DNA from: Kiritimatiellota bacterium
GTDB taxonomy: Bacteria; Verrucomicrobiota; Kiritimatiellia; JAAZAB01
NCBI GenBank assembly: GCA_008636095.1
Contig: VSJD01000233.1
Coordinates: 1-10,000 of the forward strand
Direction: 5' to 3'
Length of the DNA stretch: 10,000 nt
Below the pieces are notes generated by a model. That model saw nothing but the letters and a program-made list of their open reading frames with translations, ran no database searches and had not been told where the DNA came from. A program made the position numbers and the translations under genes. This document shows, piece by piece, positions 1 through 7,279 of the stretch; position 1 is the first letter of the stretch; the number at the start of each line of letters is the position of its first letter.

Positions 1-33
1 GCGCCAAACATTGCAGGCGGGCACAGCACATGA
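1..33 (+). CDS. C-terminal end of an upstream gene (partial)
   Basis: The first reading frame is open from base 1 and ends in TGA at 31-33, giving the last ten residues APNIAGGHST. The TGA overlaps the ATG of the next gene as ATGA, a typical arrangement for translationally coupled genes in an operon. Nothing can be said about function from ten residues. That it is coding is an inference from the ATGA overlap only. Confidence 0.35.
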   Translation, partial: APNIAGGHST

Positions 34-581
34 CGCGTATAAACGACAATTTGCGGCGCCTGGTATGGGGCAGCTTGTTCGCTATAGGCTTTACGCTGTC
101 ACCGATCAGCTGGTGGAACGACGCCGTGGTCAATTTGCCCATAGCGTATCTGGCCGCTCAACTGGTGACGGTCCTTGACCAGCGATTATTCCTGTTTGCT
201 TTTGTCGGAGCGTATTGGGCTACGAACCTGATCGGCCTGCTCTGCATGCACGTAAGCGCCCGCAAACTGCTTCGTCAAACGGAGCCAATAATTTCGCTCA
301 GGCGTTTCTTTCTGATTTCGCTCCTCTACACCTTGCTGATCGTGGCATTGGCCCAATTCAAATGGATCCAATCACCCTTCATAAATCGTTCAGGCTTCCT
401 GCTCAAAACGCCGAAGGTTCGCCAAGCCGACGGCAATGCCGGTCAGCACATCTTCCATACCCTCGAACTCGATCGAAAGCACGCCGTCATAACCCGCCCG
501 TTTCATTGTGCGCAGGCATTGCGTCACCGGCACATCGCCATGTCCAATAATCGAACCGCGCAGCCAATTGCCGGCCCGTGA
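30..581 (+). CDS. Small integral membrane protein of unknown function, probably with a lost stop codon
   Basis: The first ~115 residues form a compact membrane protein with about four hydrophobic helices (roughly residues 10-27, 32-50, 52-76 and 92-110). A conserved-looking LSPISWWND segment follows helix 1. It resembles small uncharacterised proteins that I recall from cyanobacteria and PVC bacteria, which end shortly after helix 4 with a tryptophan and an SP motif; here KWIQSP lies at residues 111-116. From residue 121 on, the frame runs antisense to the 3' end of the isomerase gene (390-581) and looks like shadow sequence, so the natural stop was probably lost by mutation or frameshift near 350-385. 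A TAA exists in the +1 frame at 382-384. The start is chosen for the ATGA overlap with the preceding frame and a weak GGCGGG upstream. Function unknown; membrane location is inferred from hydrophobicity. Confidence 0.6.
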   Translation: MTRINDNLRRLVWGSLFAIGFTLSPISWWNDAVVNLPIAYLAAQLVTVLDQRLFLFAFVGAYWATNLIGLLCMHVSARKLLRQTEPIISLRRFFLISLLYTLLIVALAQFKWIQSPFINRSGFLLKTPKVRQADGNAGQHIFHTLELDRKHAVITRPFHCAQALRHRHIAMSNNRTAQPIAGP

Positions 582-1262
582 TTGGAACCAGCCCTTGCCA
601 GGGTTCGGCGCCGTACCCGGCTTGACGTGAAAATCCTTGGCGTGACAGTGAAAGGCGTAGGGCATCATGCGGCCCACCGCCCGGGCCGGGTCTTCGTCGG
701 CGCAAAGGAAATTGCCCATATCAACGAGCGCGCCAAAATTGGGATGGTTGACCCCATTGATCAGCTTTTCGACCCGTTCGCTATCCTGGCAAAAGTAACC
801 ATGGTTTTCCACCATGGTCCGGATACCCAGGTCAGCCGCAAATTCCGTGACCAGCCGACAGCCCTTGATCAGGGTGGGCAATGCATCGTCAAAGCCGCGG
901 GCCCCTTTGTGTCCGGCCGGAAAACCTTGCGTCGCGTCATGGCGCATACCGGGCACCCCCAATATCTTTGCCACGCGCACTTCGTCTTTAAGCCGTTCTG
1001 CCTCGGCCTTCCAATTGCCGTTCGATCCATTGATAAAGTCGGCGCCGATCGTATAGTTGACCACCGGCAGACCTGTCCGGTCGCTCTCCGCCTTCAGGCG
1101 GGGCGCAAAATCAATCGCTTGCATGCCCTTCGGCAGGGCCAGGGTGGAGAACTCAATAACGTCAAAACCCATCTCTTTAGCCTTGGCAATAACGTCGATT
1201 TGCTGCATCTGCCCGCCGGAAACCAGCCGGCTAAAACTGTATGACGATACGCCGATTTTCAT
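390..1262 (-). CDS. Sugar phosphate isomerase/epimerase (xylose-isomerase-like TIM barrel)
   Basis: This 290-residue protein belongs to the AP-endonuclease-2/xylose isomerase-like TIM-barrel family (PF01261), which includes IolE, hydroxypyruvate isomerase and many sugar epimerases. It starts with the typical strand MKIGVSSYSF. The divalent-metal ligands expected for the family are visible: E152 in MVENHG, D181 in LVDMGNF, a histidine in FHCHAKDFH (H205/H207) and a late glutamate in SIEFEG (E265/E267). The likely reaction is isomerisation or epimerisation of a cytoplasmic sugar, sugar phosphate or inositol derivative; the substrate cannot be read from sequence. The frame extends upstream to 1436, but the ATG at 1262 is preferred because AAGGA lies about 7 bases before it and the family consensus begins there. 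It diverges from the TIM-barrel/kinase pair and its 3' end converges with the membrane protein gene. Confidence 0.88.
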   Translation of the reverse strand: MKIGVSSYSFSRLVSGGQMQQIDVIAKAKEMGFDVIEFSTLALPKGMQAIDFAPRLKAESDRTGLPVVNYTIGADFINGSNGNWKAEAERLKDEVRVAKILGVPGMRHDATQGFPAGHKGARGFDDALPTLIKGCRLVTEFAADLGIRTMVENHGYFCQDSERVEKLINGVNHPNFGALVDMGNFLCADEDPARAVGRMMPYAFHCHAKDFHVKPGTAPNPGKGWFQSRAGNWLRGSIIGHGDVPVTQCLRTMKRAGYDGVLSIEFEGMEDVLTGIAVGLANLRRFEQEA

Positions 1263-1503
1263 GATAATTCCTTTTCTGTTAAGGTTTTGATTTCGCGCTC
1301 CGAACCAGGAAATACAAACGGGCGTTACTATAACCGACCAATGCGCCAGATGCAAGACTATCGCCTTGGTTTGCAACGGGCACGCACGTGCAGATGTCCT
1401 TCTGGACGCATCACGCAACTTACGGACGGCAGGCAAATCTTCCGTACGTTTCGTGTTTTAAGTGGTATTTTTTGAGTTTAGGATATAGACTTGAATCATA
1501 ACT
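1263..1503. other. Divergent intergenic region between isomerase and TIM-barrel genes
   Basis: This 241-bp spacer must carry the promoters for the isomerase (-) and probably for the barrel/kinase pair (+). It contains an 8-bp perfect palindrome GCACGTGC at 1384-1391 and a small GTCC/GGAC hairpin just after it, either of which could be an operator. An A/T-rich stretch lies at 1451-1503, before the + strand gene. Upstream extension of the isomerase frame through this region looks non-coding. Confidence 0.5.
1327..1355 (-). promoter_or_regulatory. Putative sigma70-type promoter of the isomerase gene
   Basis: On the minus strand TTGCAT (1350-1355) and TATAGT (1327-1332) are separated by exactly 17 bases. 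The -10 matches consensus in five of six positions; the -35 only in the first three. It lies about 65 bases upstream of the isomerase ATG and points toward it. Prediction only. Confidence 0.4.
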
Positions 1504-2271
1504 ATGAATGCCCTATCCAAGAGTAATTTTACGGAATTGAAGAATGGCGTTGTGCTGGCCGAACTGGGCGGATATGGGGATGGCCCCTATTGCGCCCAAC
1601 ATGGCGCCGGCGCGGCACTAGTGCTGATGGGAACGTATATCGTTGATCCCGGCGATAAAGTCCCCTACCCCGCGAAATTCGTTTTCAAGCCTGATCCGTC
1701 GGTTTATGCGCCCTATCTGCGTGAACACGTCCAAGCCGCCCGGGCCGGCGGCGCCAAGGTAGGCGTCAGTGTCATCAGCATCGAACTTCAACATGCGCTG
1801 GATTTCCTGGTTGCCGCCCAGGAGGCGGGCGCCGATTACGCTTCGCTCTGCGCGCATTCCGTGATGGCGATGTTCACCCGTAATGGTCTTGGTGAAGCGC
1901 TGTGTGAAAGGGGCAATTCCAAATTCCTCCAGTACTGGGCCAAGGCAATGCTGAAGGCCGTCACCATTCCGGTCATCTTCAAAATCGGACTCGGCGATCT
2001 GCCTGCCACCATTGCCGCGGTGGACACGCTGACCGAGGTTGGCGCGCCGATTGTCAGTATCAACTTCGAAAATACCACGGCGGGATCCGCAGGATTAAAG
2101 GCATTGAAGCAAATTGCCGGCCATTGTCTTTTTTTAATCGCCGGCGGCGGAATTAAAGATCTGGAGGGTGCCCGCCGTGTTTTGGATCAGGGCGCCAATG
2201 CAGTGGCAATCGGCACTGCGGCAATGAAAAAACCCGCTCTCTGCGGCGACATCCAAAGGCACTTGAAATAG
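1504..2271 (+). CDS. FMN-type TIM-barrel protein (dihydroorotate dehydrogenase/Dus-like), function unknown
   Basis: The 255-residue protein has a (beta/alpha)8-barrel pattern similar to dihydroorotate dehydrogenases and tRNA-dihydrouridine synthases. Visible elements are a glycine-rich N-terminus (LGGYGDGPYC, 21-30), VFKIGLGD near 157-165, VSINFENTTAG (184-194), and a C-terminal phosphate/FMN-binding pair made of LIAGGGI (211-217) and NAVAIGTAAM (232-241). These glycine loops normally hold the FMN phosphate, but the substrate and even redox activity are unproven. It is shorter than typical DHODs (about 300 or more). I recall similar stand-alone barrels in archaea and PVC bacteria without an assigned role. 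No good Shine-Dalgarno lies within 12 bases of the ATG; AGGAT sits about 19 bases upstream. It is probably co-transcribed with the GHMP kinase 62 bp downstream. Confidence 0.7.
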   Translation: MNALSKSNFTELKNGVVLAELGGYGDGPYCAQHGAGAALVLMGTYIVDPGDKVPYPAKFVFKPDPSVYAPYLREHVQAARAGGAKVGVSVISIELQHALDFLVAAQEAGADYASLCAHSVMAMFTRNGLGEALCERGNSKFLQYWAKAMLKAVTIPVIFKIGLGDLPATIAAVDTLTEVGAPIVSINFENTTAGSAGLKALKQIAGHCLFLIAGGGIKDLEGARRVLDQGANAVAIGTAAMKKPALCGDIQRHLK

Positions 2272-2333
2272 TTCGAACGCACCATAGTAACGTCTTGCTT
2301 TTGCATATTAATCACATAGGATTGGAAGAAAGT

Positions 2334-3386
2334 ATGCATCCGTTTGTTATCAACGCTGTGGCGCCGACACGTATCTGCGATGTTGGCGGTTGGACCGACA
2401 CCCATTTTTCGAAATACGGGGCGGTATTCAATGTCGCCATTTATCCTTATGTCGAAGTCCAGGTCCATCCGATGGCGCCCGGCGAGTCGGATGGCCGCTT
2501 AATTGTTTCGACCGAGAATTACGGCACATCCTACACGTTGGACCCTGATAATATCGTTTACGACAAGCATCCATTGATTGAGGCGGCGATTAAGTGCATG
2601 GCGCTCCCACAGGATCTTGCCTTGAGAATTAACGTTTTCTCCTATGCCCCGCCCGGCGCCTCGATGGGCACTTCTGCCGCCGTTTCCGTGGCCTTGATTG
2701 GCGCGCTGGACGCGCTTACGGGGAAAAAACTGGCGCCGCATGCAATCGCCACCCTGGCCCATTCCATTGAGACTAAAGAACTGGGACTGGAGTGCGGTGT
2801 TCAGGATCAGCTCGCCAGCGCGTATGGTGGAATCAACCTCATTGAAATAAGTGACTTTCCAAAAGCAACGATTGCCCCGATAGCGATTACCGACGCTATC
2901 TGGTGGGAGCTTGAACACCGCCTGGTCCTGACCTATATAGGCAAGCCCCACCAGTCGTCCGAAATCCACAAGATGGTCATTGCCGGGCTCGGTGCTACGC
3001 CCCATAAAGACCAGCGCATTGAACGACTGCGGCAATTGGCCCATCAAGCCCGGCCTGCGCTCCAGGCCGGAAATTTTATTGAGCTGGGCAGAATCTTCGA
3101 TGAGAACACCGCTGTGCAACGCTCACTGCACAAGAATCTTGTTTGCGACGCGTTTGAGGACATCATTTCCGTGGCGGGCAATTATCAGGCACTGGGCTGT
3201 AAAGTCAACGGGGCCGGAGGCGATGGCGGTTCCATAGCCATCCTGACGGATGGGGACATGTCGAAAAAGCGGGAAATGCAGAAGGTGCTTGATCAAAAAG
3301 GCTACCTGACACTGCCCGTTTACCTTTCTCGCCGAGGCCTGCGCGTCTGGAAAAGCATTTCCACAACGCCTGTTAATAACAAATAG
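2334..3386 (+). CDS. GHMP family sugar kinase (heptose-7-phosphate kinase/fucokinase type)
   Basis: All three GHMP signatures are present in this 350-residue protein. The N-terminal APTRICDVGGWTDT (10-23) is the form typical of HddA-like D-glycero-D-manno-heptose 7-phosphate kinases and the kinase domain of L-fucokinase. The ATP-binding P-loop is PPGASMGTSAAVSVAL (106-121), and the C-terminal motif 3 is KVNGAGGDGGSIAIL (290-304). GVQDQLASAYGG (155-166) probably supplies the catalytic aspartate. The enzyme should phosphorylate a sugar or sugar phosphate with ATP in the cytoplasm. The ATG at 2334 is chosen over one at 2295 because GGAAGAA lies 5 bases upstream and MHPFVINAVAPTR matches the family start. 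It follows the TIM-barrel gene in the same orientation. No LPS heptose genes are nearby, so the substrate is open. Confidence 0.87.
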   Translation: MHPFVINAVAPTRICDVGGWTDTHFSKYGAVFNVAIYPYVEVQVHPMAPGESDGRLIVSTENYGTSYTLDPDNIVYDKHPLIEAAIKCMALPQDLALRINVFSYAPPGASMGTSAAVSVALIGALDALTGKKLAPHAIATLAHSIETKELGLECGVQDQLASAYGGINLIEISDFPKATIAPIAITDAIWWELEHRLVLTYIGKPHQSSEIHKMVIAGLGATPHKDQRIERLRQLAHQARPALQAGNFIELGRIFDENTAVQRSLHKNLVCDAFEDIISVAGNYQALGCKVNGAGGDGGSIAILTDGDMSKKREMQKVLDQKGYLTLPVYLSRRGLRVWKSISTTPVNNK

Positions 3387-3480
3387 ATGGCATAGTTCAA
3401 CGGTTCACGGTTCTGAGGTTCACGGCTGGGACATTCGTTATAAAAAAGCAGCAACTATTGATTACCGCATCAGCGATATA

Positions 3481-3507
3481 TCGGGCGTAGCGCGGCGCGA
3501 AGCCCGA
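3481..3507. repeat. Palindromic element copy 1 (TCGGGC/GCCCGA stem, GTAGC...GCGAA core)
   Basis: A perfect 6-bp stem, TCGGGC (3481-3486) with GCCCGA (3502-3507), encloses a core beginning GTAGC and ending GCGAA. The same core, in the same position relative to the stem, recurs in the neighbouring hairpin at 3512-3539 although the stem sequences differ. That is what identifies the two as members of one family. Confidence 0.6.
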
Positions 3508-3511
3508 CTTG

Positions 3512-3539
3512 TCCGCCGTAGCTTCTTAGCGAAGGTGGA
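3512..3539. repeat. Palindromic element copy 2 (TCCGCC/GGTGGA stem, GTAGC...GCGAA core)
   Basis: TCCGCC (3512-3517) pairs with GGTGGA (3534-3539, one G-T wobble) around GTA-GCT-TCTT-AGC-GAA; the inner GCT/AGC extends the hairpin. It lies four bases after copy 1. I recall near-identical sequences (CCGCCGTAGC...GCGAAGGCGG) scattered through metagenomic PVC-like genomes, but I cannot verify this here. Confidence 0.65.
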
Positions 3540-3541
3540 TG

Positions 3542-3722
3542 CTACCGTGGGGCGAATTCGGTTTCCACCGGAGGTGGATTCGAAGAAGCAAGGCAAGCTT
3601 GGGCTGAATGTGGGTACGCCGTGTGCAGCGCTATACTTCTGTATGCGCAAGCGCGGCAAACCCTCAGACGGCCCAAGATCGCCGCCGTCTTTTTCGAACC
3701 GAATTCGACACACTACCGTGGG
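3542..3722. repeat. Structured segment bounded by CTACCGTGGG direct repeats
   Basis: Ten-base direct repeats CTACCGTGGG occur at 3542-3551 and 3713-3722. Just inside them is an 11-bp inverted repeat, CGAATTCGGTT (3553-3563) and AACCGAATTCG (3697-3707). Between them are hairpins CCACC-GGA-GGTGG (3565-3577), GCGC-T-ATAC-TTCT-GTAT-GCGC (3628-3648) and AGACGGC/GCCGTCT (3666-3690). Inverted repeats within direct repeats resemble a small non-autonomous mobile element of about 170 bp with target duplication, but a structured RNA is equally possible. No transposase is encoded. Confidence 0.4.
3666..3694 (+). terminator. Terminator-like hairpin with T-run
   Basis: AGACGGC (3666-3672) pairs perfectly with GCCGTCT (3684-3690) across an 11-base loop and is followed by TTTT at 3691-3694. 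The form is that of a rho-independent terminator for + strand transcription, so it could end the TIM-barrel/GHMP kinase transcript about 280 bp after the kinase stop. It sits inside the repeat-like segment, so it may instead be part of that element's fold. Confidence 0.45.
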
Positions 3723-3733
3723 AGAGTCATAAT
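3705..3733 (+). promoter_or_regulatory. Putative sigma70 promoter of the D-lyxose isomerase-like gene
   Basis: TCGACA (3705-3710) and CATAAT (3728-3733) are 17 bases apart, and each matches the consensus hexamer in five of six positions. The expected start near 3740 leaves a leader of about 30 bases to the ATG at 3771. The -35 overlaps the outer inverted repeat of the structured segment. Confidence 0.45.
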
Positions 3734-3755
3734 TAATAGCCCGCGTTAGATTTAG

Positions 3756-4361
<606 letters not shown>

Positions 4362-4384
4362 GCAAGGCATTGCGGCACGGGTTC

Positions 4385-7279
4385 TCAGCCGAGAATGAGC
4401 CAACCGAAGTCAGCCGGGTTTGCCGTGCCGTGCGTGAGCCGTTCTGCGAGCGGGTGCCGCTCAATCCAGGAGAACATGGCGCTGCCCCCAGGCAGGGTAC
4501 TGCCCCCAGGCAGGGTACTGCCCCCAGGCAGGGTACTGCCCCCGGGAAGGATGGCCTGCCGCTCCAAGTCGATACGCATCGGCCGCACCGTCGCGCCGTC
4601 CGGGCGCAGACGCGAGAGCGAAATCCGCACCGTGGCCGACCACTCGTTCTCAGTGCGCTGAATGGCAGCAGTCCATGCATTGTCACCGCCCAGATCATAC
4701 GCTTCGGAAGCGGACACTGAACCATTCGCGTTGACGGCGTACCACTGGCAGGGCCAGAGCCGCCGCGGCTCGATCAGCAGTTTCACGCTCTCGCCGGGGA
4801 ACGCGTCAAACTTGGCAGGGCCGGCCAACACACAACGCACGGCAAAGTACAATGCTTGATCATCGTGGCAGGCTTTCCAGAAGGTCTTTACATCCGGAGA
4901 GCCCTGGTTAGCGTCGGTGCGCTTGCCGTCCCGAACCTGTAATTCGATCTCCGGCAATCCGTCCCACACGAGGCCGGTGTACTTGCCGTCCAGGGGCGGT
5001 ACGGCACTGACACGGCGACTGCCGTATGTCGGGCCTTGCGGTTGCCGGCCGGTGTAGGCCGGCCAGAGCTGTTCACCGCGCCGGATCTGGCGCGCCACCT
5101 GCGGGAACTCCGCATCCAGGAGCCGCTGTAACTGCTGCATGCGCCACTCGATCTTGGCGGGGAAGTACTTGTAGCCTTCCGCCTCGGAATGGAACCCAAG
5201 CCGCGAGTCGCCTTGGCAGAGCGCGAGCAACTCGGCATCGCGGACCAGCTCTCGCTTCACGATGCGTTTCATCGCCGCGAGGAGCTTCTTCTGTTCAGCC
5301 TGCGTCTTCCACGGCAGTTCCTCGCGCATAGCGTAGAAGCGCATTATGTTCGCGGCGCTCTCGAACTGGATGCCCAGCGCCGTGGCCACGCCGATGTCAC
5401 GCCGGCGCTCCTCGTTGTGCGCGTAGCGGGGCAGCATCTTCTTCAGAACTTCCACACCGCGGTTCCAGTGCCGTGACATCTCACCGCAGAGCAAGAGGAT
5501 TTCATCCAGCGTATGCGTGTAGTAGAAGCACTCGCCGATGCGGTCGCCACTGGCCGGATAGGGCTTCTGGGTCCAGTACGACGCAATTTCCCACGAGGGC
5601 GCGATAATCTTGTCGGCCGGCTCAAGGTGCAGCGGCCAGGTAGGCGCGTCGTGAAGGGGCCCGTACCAGCCGAACATGTGGTTCAGCGGGAAGTGGCTGT
5701 AGCCGCGCTGGAACAGTTTCCAGGCGCGCGCCACGCCCTTGGCGTCGTCGCCCCAGTCACGCCGCGCCATCGAGAGCAGAAACTGCCCCTCCGTTTTCGG
5801 GAACGGTGCAAAGGCAAGTTCGCCAGCGGACTTGTTCATAATGCCCGGGTAGTTGCCGAAGTACCAGCATTGCATGACACCGCTGACGCCCAACTCGTGC
5901 ATAATCTTGTACTTGCGGTACAGGTGGCCGGGAACGGGCACGAACGGCGCCGTGGCGACCTCGTGACTGCAACCGACCTGCAGCTTGGCGAACATGCGGT
6001 TGCCGTTTTTCACGGCCGCCTTGGCGCAGTCCGTGAACAACTGGCTGGGGCCAATGAAGGACAGCCAGTAGTCGAAGATGCGGATCTTGCGCCCGCACTG
6101 CTCGCCGACGGCGGACGACTCGAAGTTGTGTTGGAGAATGACGCCTGGCGGCAGGCGTCCGGCAGACTCGACCGTCATGGCGTCGCCCCACAACCAGTAC
6201 TGCCCGTACGGCCAGGAGATGCACTCGGCGGTCGGGTCGGCCGCGTGCATGCCGCGCGCCATGGCCGCCATGGTGTCGTTGAGCACGTCGTAAGGGGAGC
6301 GGTCCTTGCAGCGCGGGCAGGTGATGTCCCGCGGCGCGCAGGAATAGCAGTGTGAGCCGCCCTCACCAATGCTGATGTTGATGATGCCGCCAAGGCCGGG
6401 CACTTCGGCGAAGAGGTTGCGCATAACCTCTTCGAGATAGGCCATCGCCGTCGGGTTGCTGGTGCAGAAGAAATGGCGTTTGCTCCAGCATGTGTCCATG
6501 CTGAGCAGTTCCGGGTGCGCTTTCGCGGCCGGACTGTCCGACTCGATGGGTCGCGGCTCGTTGCAGTAGGTGTAGATCCGGATCCCATAGCGGGCACAGC
6601 GCTCGACAGTGCGGCGCAGTTTGTCGAGGCGCTGTTTCGGGTCACGTCCGTATTCGAGAATGGCCGTCTGCGCGCAGATCTCGTCGAAATGGATGGTGAG
6701 CCACAGGCCGTTAATGCCTTCGTGCGCAAGCCGGTTCAGATACTCGTCCGGGTAGTAGGCCACATTGTCGGTCAGTTCGTCGCGGTTCTTGGGCGGACGG
6801 TGGATCGGGCCGAAGAAGCAGCGCGAAATGCGGGTGCGGATAACCGGGTGGCGTTCGACTTTACCAAGCGGCAGGAACGGCCCGCCGGCACGCAGCATCT
6901 GGTCCTCGATAAAGAAGATACCGCGCCGGATACCTTCCGTGTCGGCGGCAAGGATGGCACATTCATCTGGGGTTACGACAACGCGATAGGTCTCGCGCAA
7001 CGGGGTGGCAATACGCCCAGTGCGGATGCGAAATGGGCCGGCCCGGCTCACGTCGGCAACGGTCAGGAACCTTTCAAGATCGGTATAGGCCGTGTCCAGG
7101 CGCCCGCGCTCGTCAGCGAAGCCGCGCTCAATGGTAACACCCTGGTAGAATTCGGCCTCGTTATTCCGGGCGGCGCGTGGCGTCCACGCGATCTTGGTCC
7201 ACAGCGGGCTTTTGAGTTCGTCGATGAACTTCCAGGTCGTTTCCGACGGTTGCGACGGTTCGGGAAGAAGGCGTGACAC
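4385..7279 (-). CDS. Large cytoplasmic glycoside hydrolase (GH20/GH67-like, DUF4838-like) with C-terminal CBM9-like domain
   Basis: The 964-residue protein begins MSRLLPEPSQ with no signal peptide or anchor, so it probably acts in the cytoplasm. Residues ~1-145 look like the alpha/beta domain preceding GH20 and GH67 barrels (AADTEGIRRGIFFIEDQMLR, 111-130). Residues ~146-480 fit a TIM barrel containing GINGLWLTIHFDE (188-200), IYTYCNEPRP (235-244) and IGEGGSHCYSC (304-314), followed by CPRC (321-324). The four cysteines C311, C314, C321 and C324 probably bind zinc beside a candidate acid, E306. A helical part follows (~480-740), then a CBM9-like beta-sandwich (~765-960: ALYFAVRC, ESVKLLIEP, WYAVNANGSV, WSATVRISLSRL). 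GTG start with AAGGAG 8 bases upstream. Residues 911-934 are LPGGS(T/A) x4. Substrate unknown; it is convergent with the lyxose isomerase-like gene. Confidence 0.75.
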   Translation of the reverse strand: MSRLLPEPSQPSETTWKFIDELKSPLWTKIAWTPRAARNNEAEFYQGVTIERGFADERGRLDTAYTDLERFLTVADVSRAGPFRIRTGRIATPLRETYRVVVTPDECAILAADTEGIRRGIFFIEDQMLRAGGPFLPLGKVERHPVIRTRISRCFFGPIHRPPKNRDELTDNVAYYPDEYLNRLAHEGINGLWLTIHFDEICAQTAILEYGRDPKQRLDKLRRTVERCARYGIRIYTYCNEPRPIESDSPAAKAHPELLSMDTCWSKRHFFCTSNPTAMAYLEEVMRNLFAEVPGLGGIINISIGEGGSHCYSCAPRDITCPRCKDRSPYDVLNDTMAAMARGMHAADPTAECISWPYGQYWLWGDAMTVESAGRLPPGVILQHNFESSAVGEQCGRKIRIFDYWLSFIGPSQLFTDCAKAAVKNGNRMFAKLQVGCSHEVATAPFVPVPGHLYRKYKIMHELGVSGVMQCWYFGNYPGIMNKSAGELAFAPFPKTEGQFLLSMARRDWGDDAKGVARAWKLFQRGYSHFPLNHMFGWYGPLHDAPTWPLHLEPADKIIAPSWEIASYWTQKPYPASGDRIGECFYYTHTLDEILLLCGEMSRHWNRGVEVLKKMLPRYAHNEERRRDIGVATALGIQFESAANIMRFYAMREELPWKTQAEQKKLLAAMKRIVKRELVRDAELLALCQGDSRLGFHSEAEGYKYFPAKIEWRMQQLQRLLDAEFPQVARQIRRGEQLWPAYTGRQPQGPTYGSRRVSAVPPLDGKYTGLVWDGLPEIELQVRDGKRTDANQGSPDVKTFWKACHDDQALYFAVRCVLAGPAKFDAFPGESVKLLIEPRRLWPCQWYAVNANGSVSASEAYDLGGDNAWTAAIQRTENEWSATVRISLSRLRPDGATVRPMRIDLERQAILPGGSTLPGGSTLPGGSTLPGGSAMFSWIERHPLAERLTHGTANPADFGWLILG
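4478..4549 (-). repeat. In-frame 18-bp tandem repeat (4 units, LPGGST) in the glycoside hydrolase gene
   Basis: Three identical 18-bp units TGCCCCCAGGCAGGGTAC (+ strand) cover 4483-4536, and a fourth, diverged, unit follows to 4549. They encode LPGGST three times and LPGGSA once (residues 911-934), in a loop before the last strands of the CBM9-like domain. Each unit junction contains GGCAG-GGTA-CTGCC, a perfect 5-bp hairpin. Identity at third codon positions points to recent slippage or duplication rather than selection for the peptide alone. Confidence 0.9.

Noticed and set aside
582..1244. 220-codon + strand frame opposite the isomerase gene
   Set aside because: The composition is that of a shadow, with no ribosome-binding site, and the minus strand encodes a complete recognisable enzyme.
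2272..2333. Internal promoter (TTGCTT-16-TAGGAT) before the GHMP kinase gene
   Set aside because: Both hexamers match consensus poorly, and the 62-bp gap fits read-through from the upstream gene.
3530..3710. Possible tRNA because of TTCGAACC and GGATTCGAA segments
   Set aside because: No acceptor stem, anticodon arm or 70-90 base cloverleaf can be drawn; the sequences belong to the inverted repeat of the structured segment.
3462..3732. Short frames in the hairpin-rich spacer (83 aa on -, 65 aa on +)
   Set aside because: They lack ribosome-binding sites, are rich in Arg, Ser and Pro as expected from structured GC-rich repeats, and overlap the inverted repeats.
3392..3750. Integron attC-like motifs (GTTCAAC near 3395 and GTTAGAT near 3745)
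   Set aside because: They are about 350 bp apart, longer than known attC sites, and such seven-base degenerate motifs are common by chance; no integron integrase is nearby.
4382..4395. TTCTC-AGCC-GAGAA hairpin as a bidirectional terminator between the convergent cupin and hydrolase genes
   Set aside because: The stem is only 5 bp, overlaps the hydrolase stop codon and has no T-run on either side.
4480..4550. CRISPR-like array
   Set aside because: The 18-bp units are directly adjacent without spacers and are read in frame in the hydrolase gene.
5513..7276. Long + strand frames (5513-6355, 6473-7276) opposite the glycoside hydrolase
   Set aside because: They are antisense shadows of a high-GC gene whose minus-strand product has clear domains, a ribosome-binding site and 964 uninterrupted codons.
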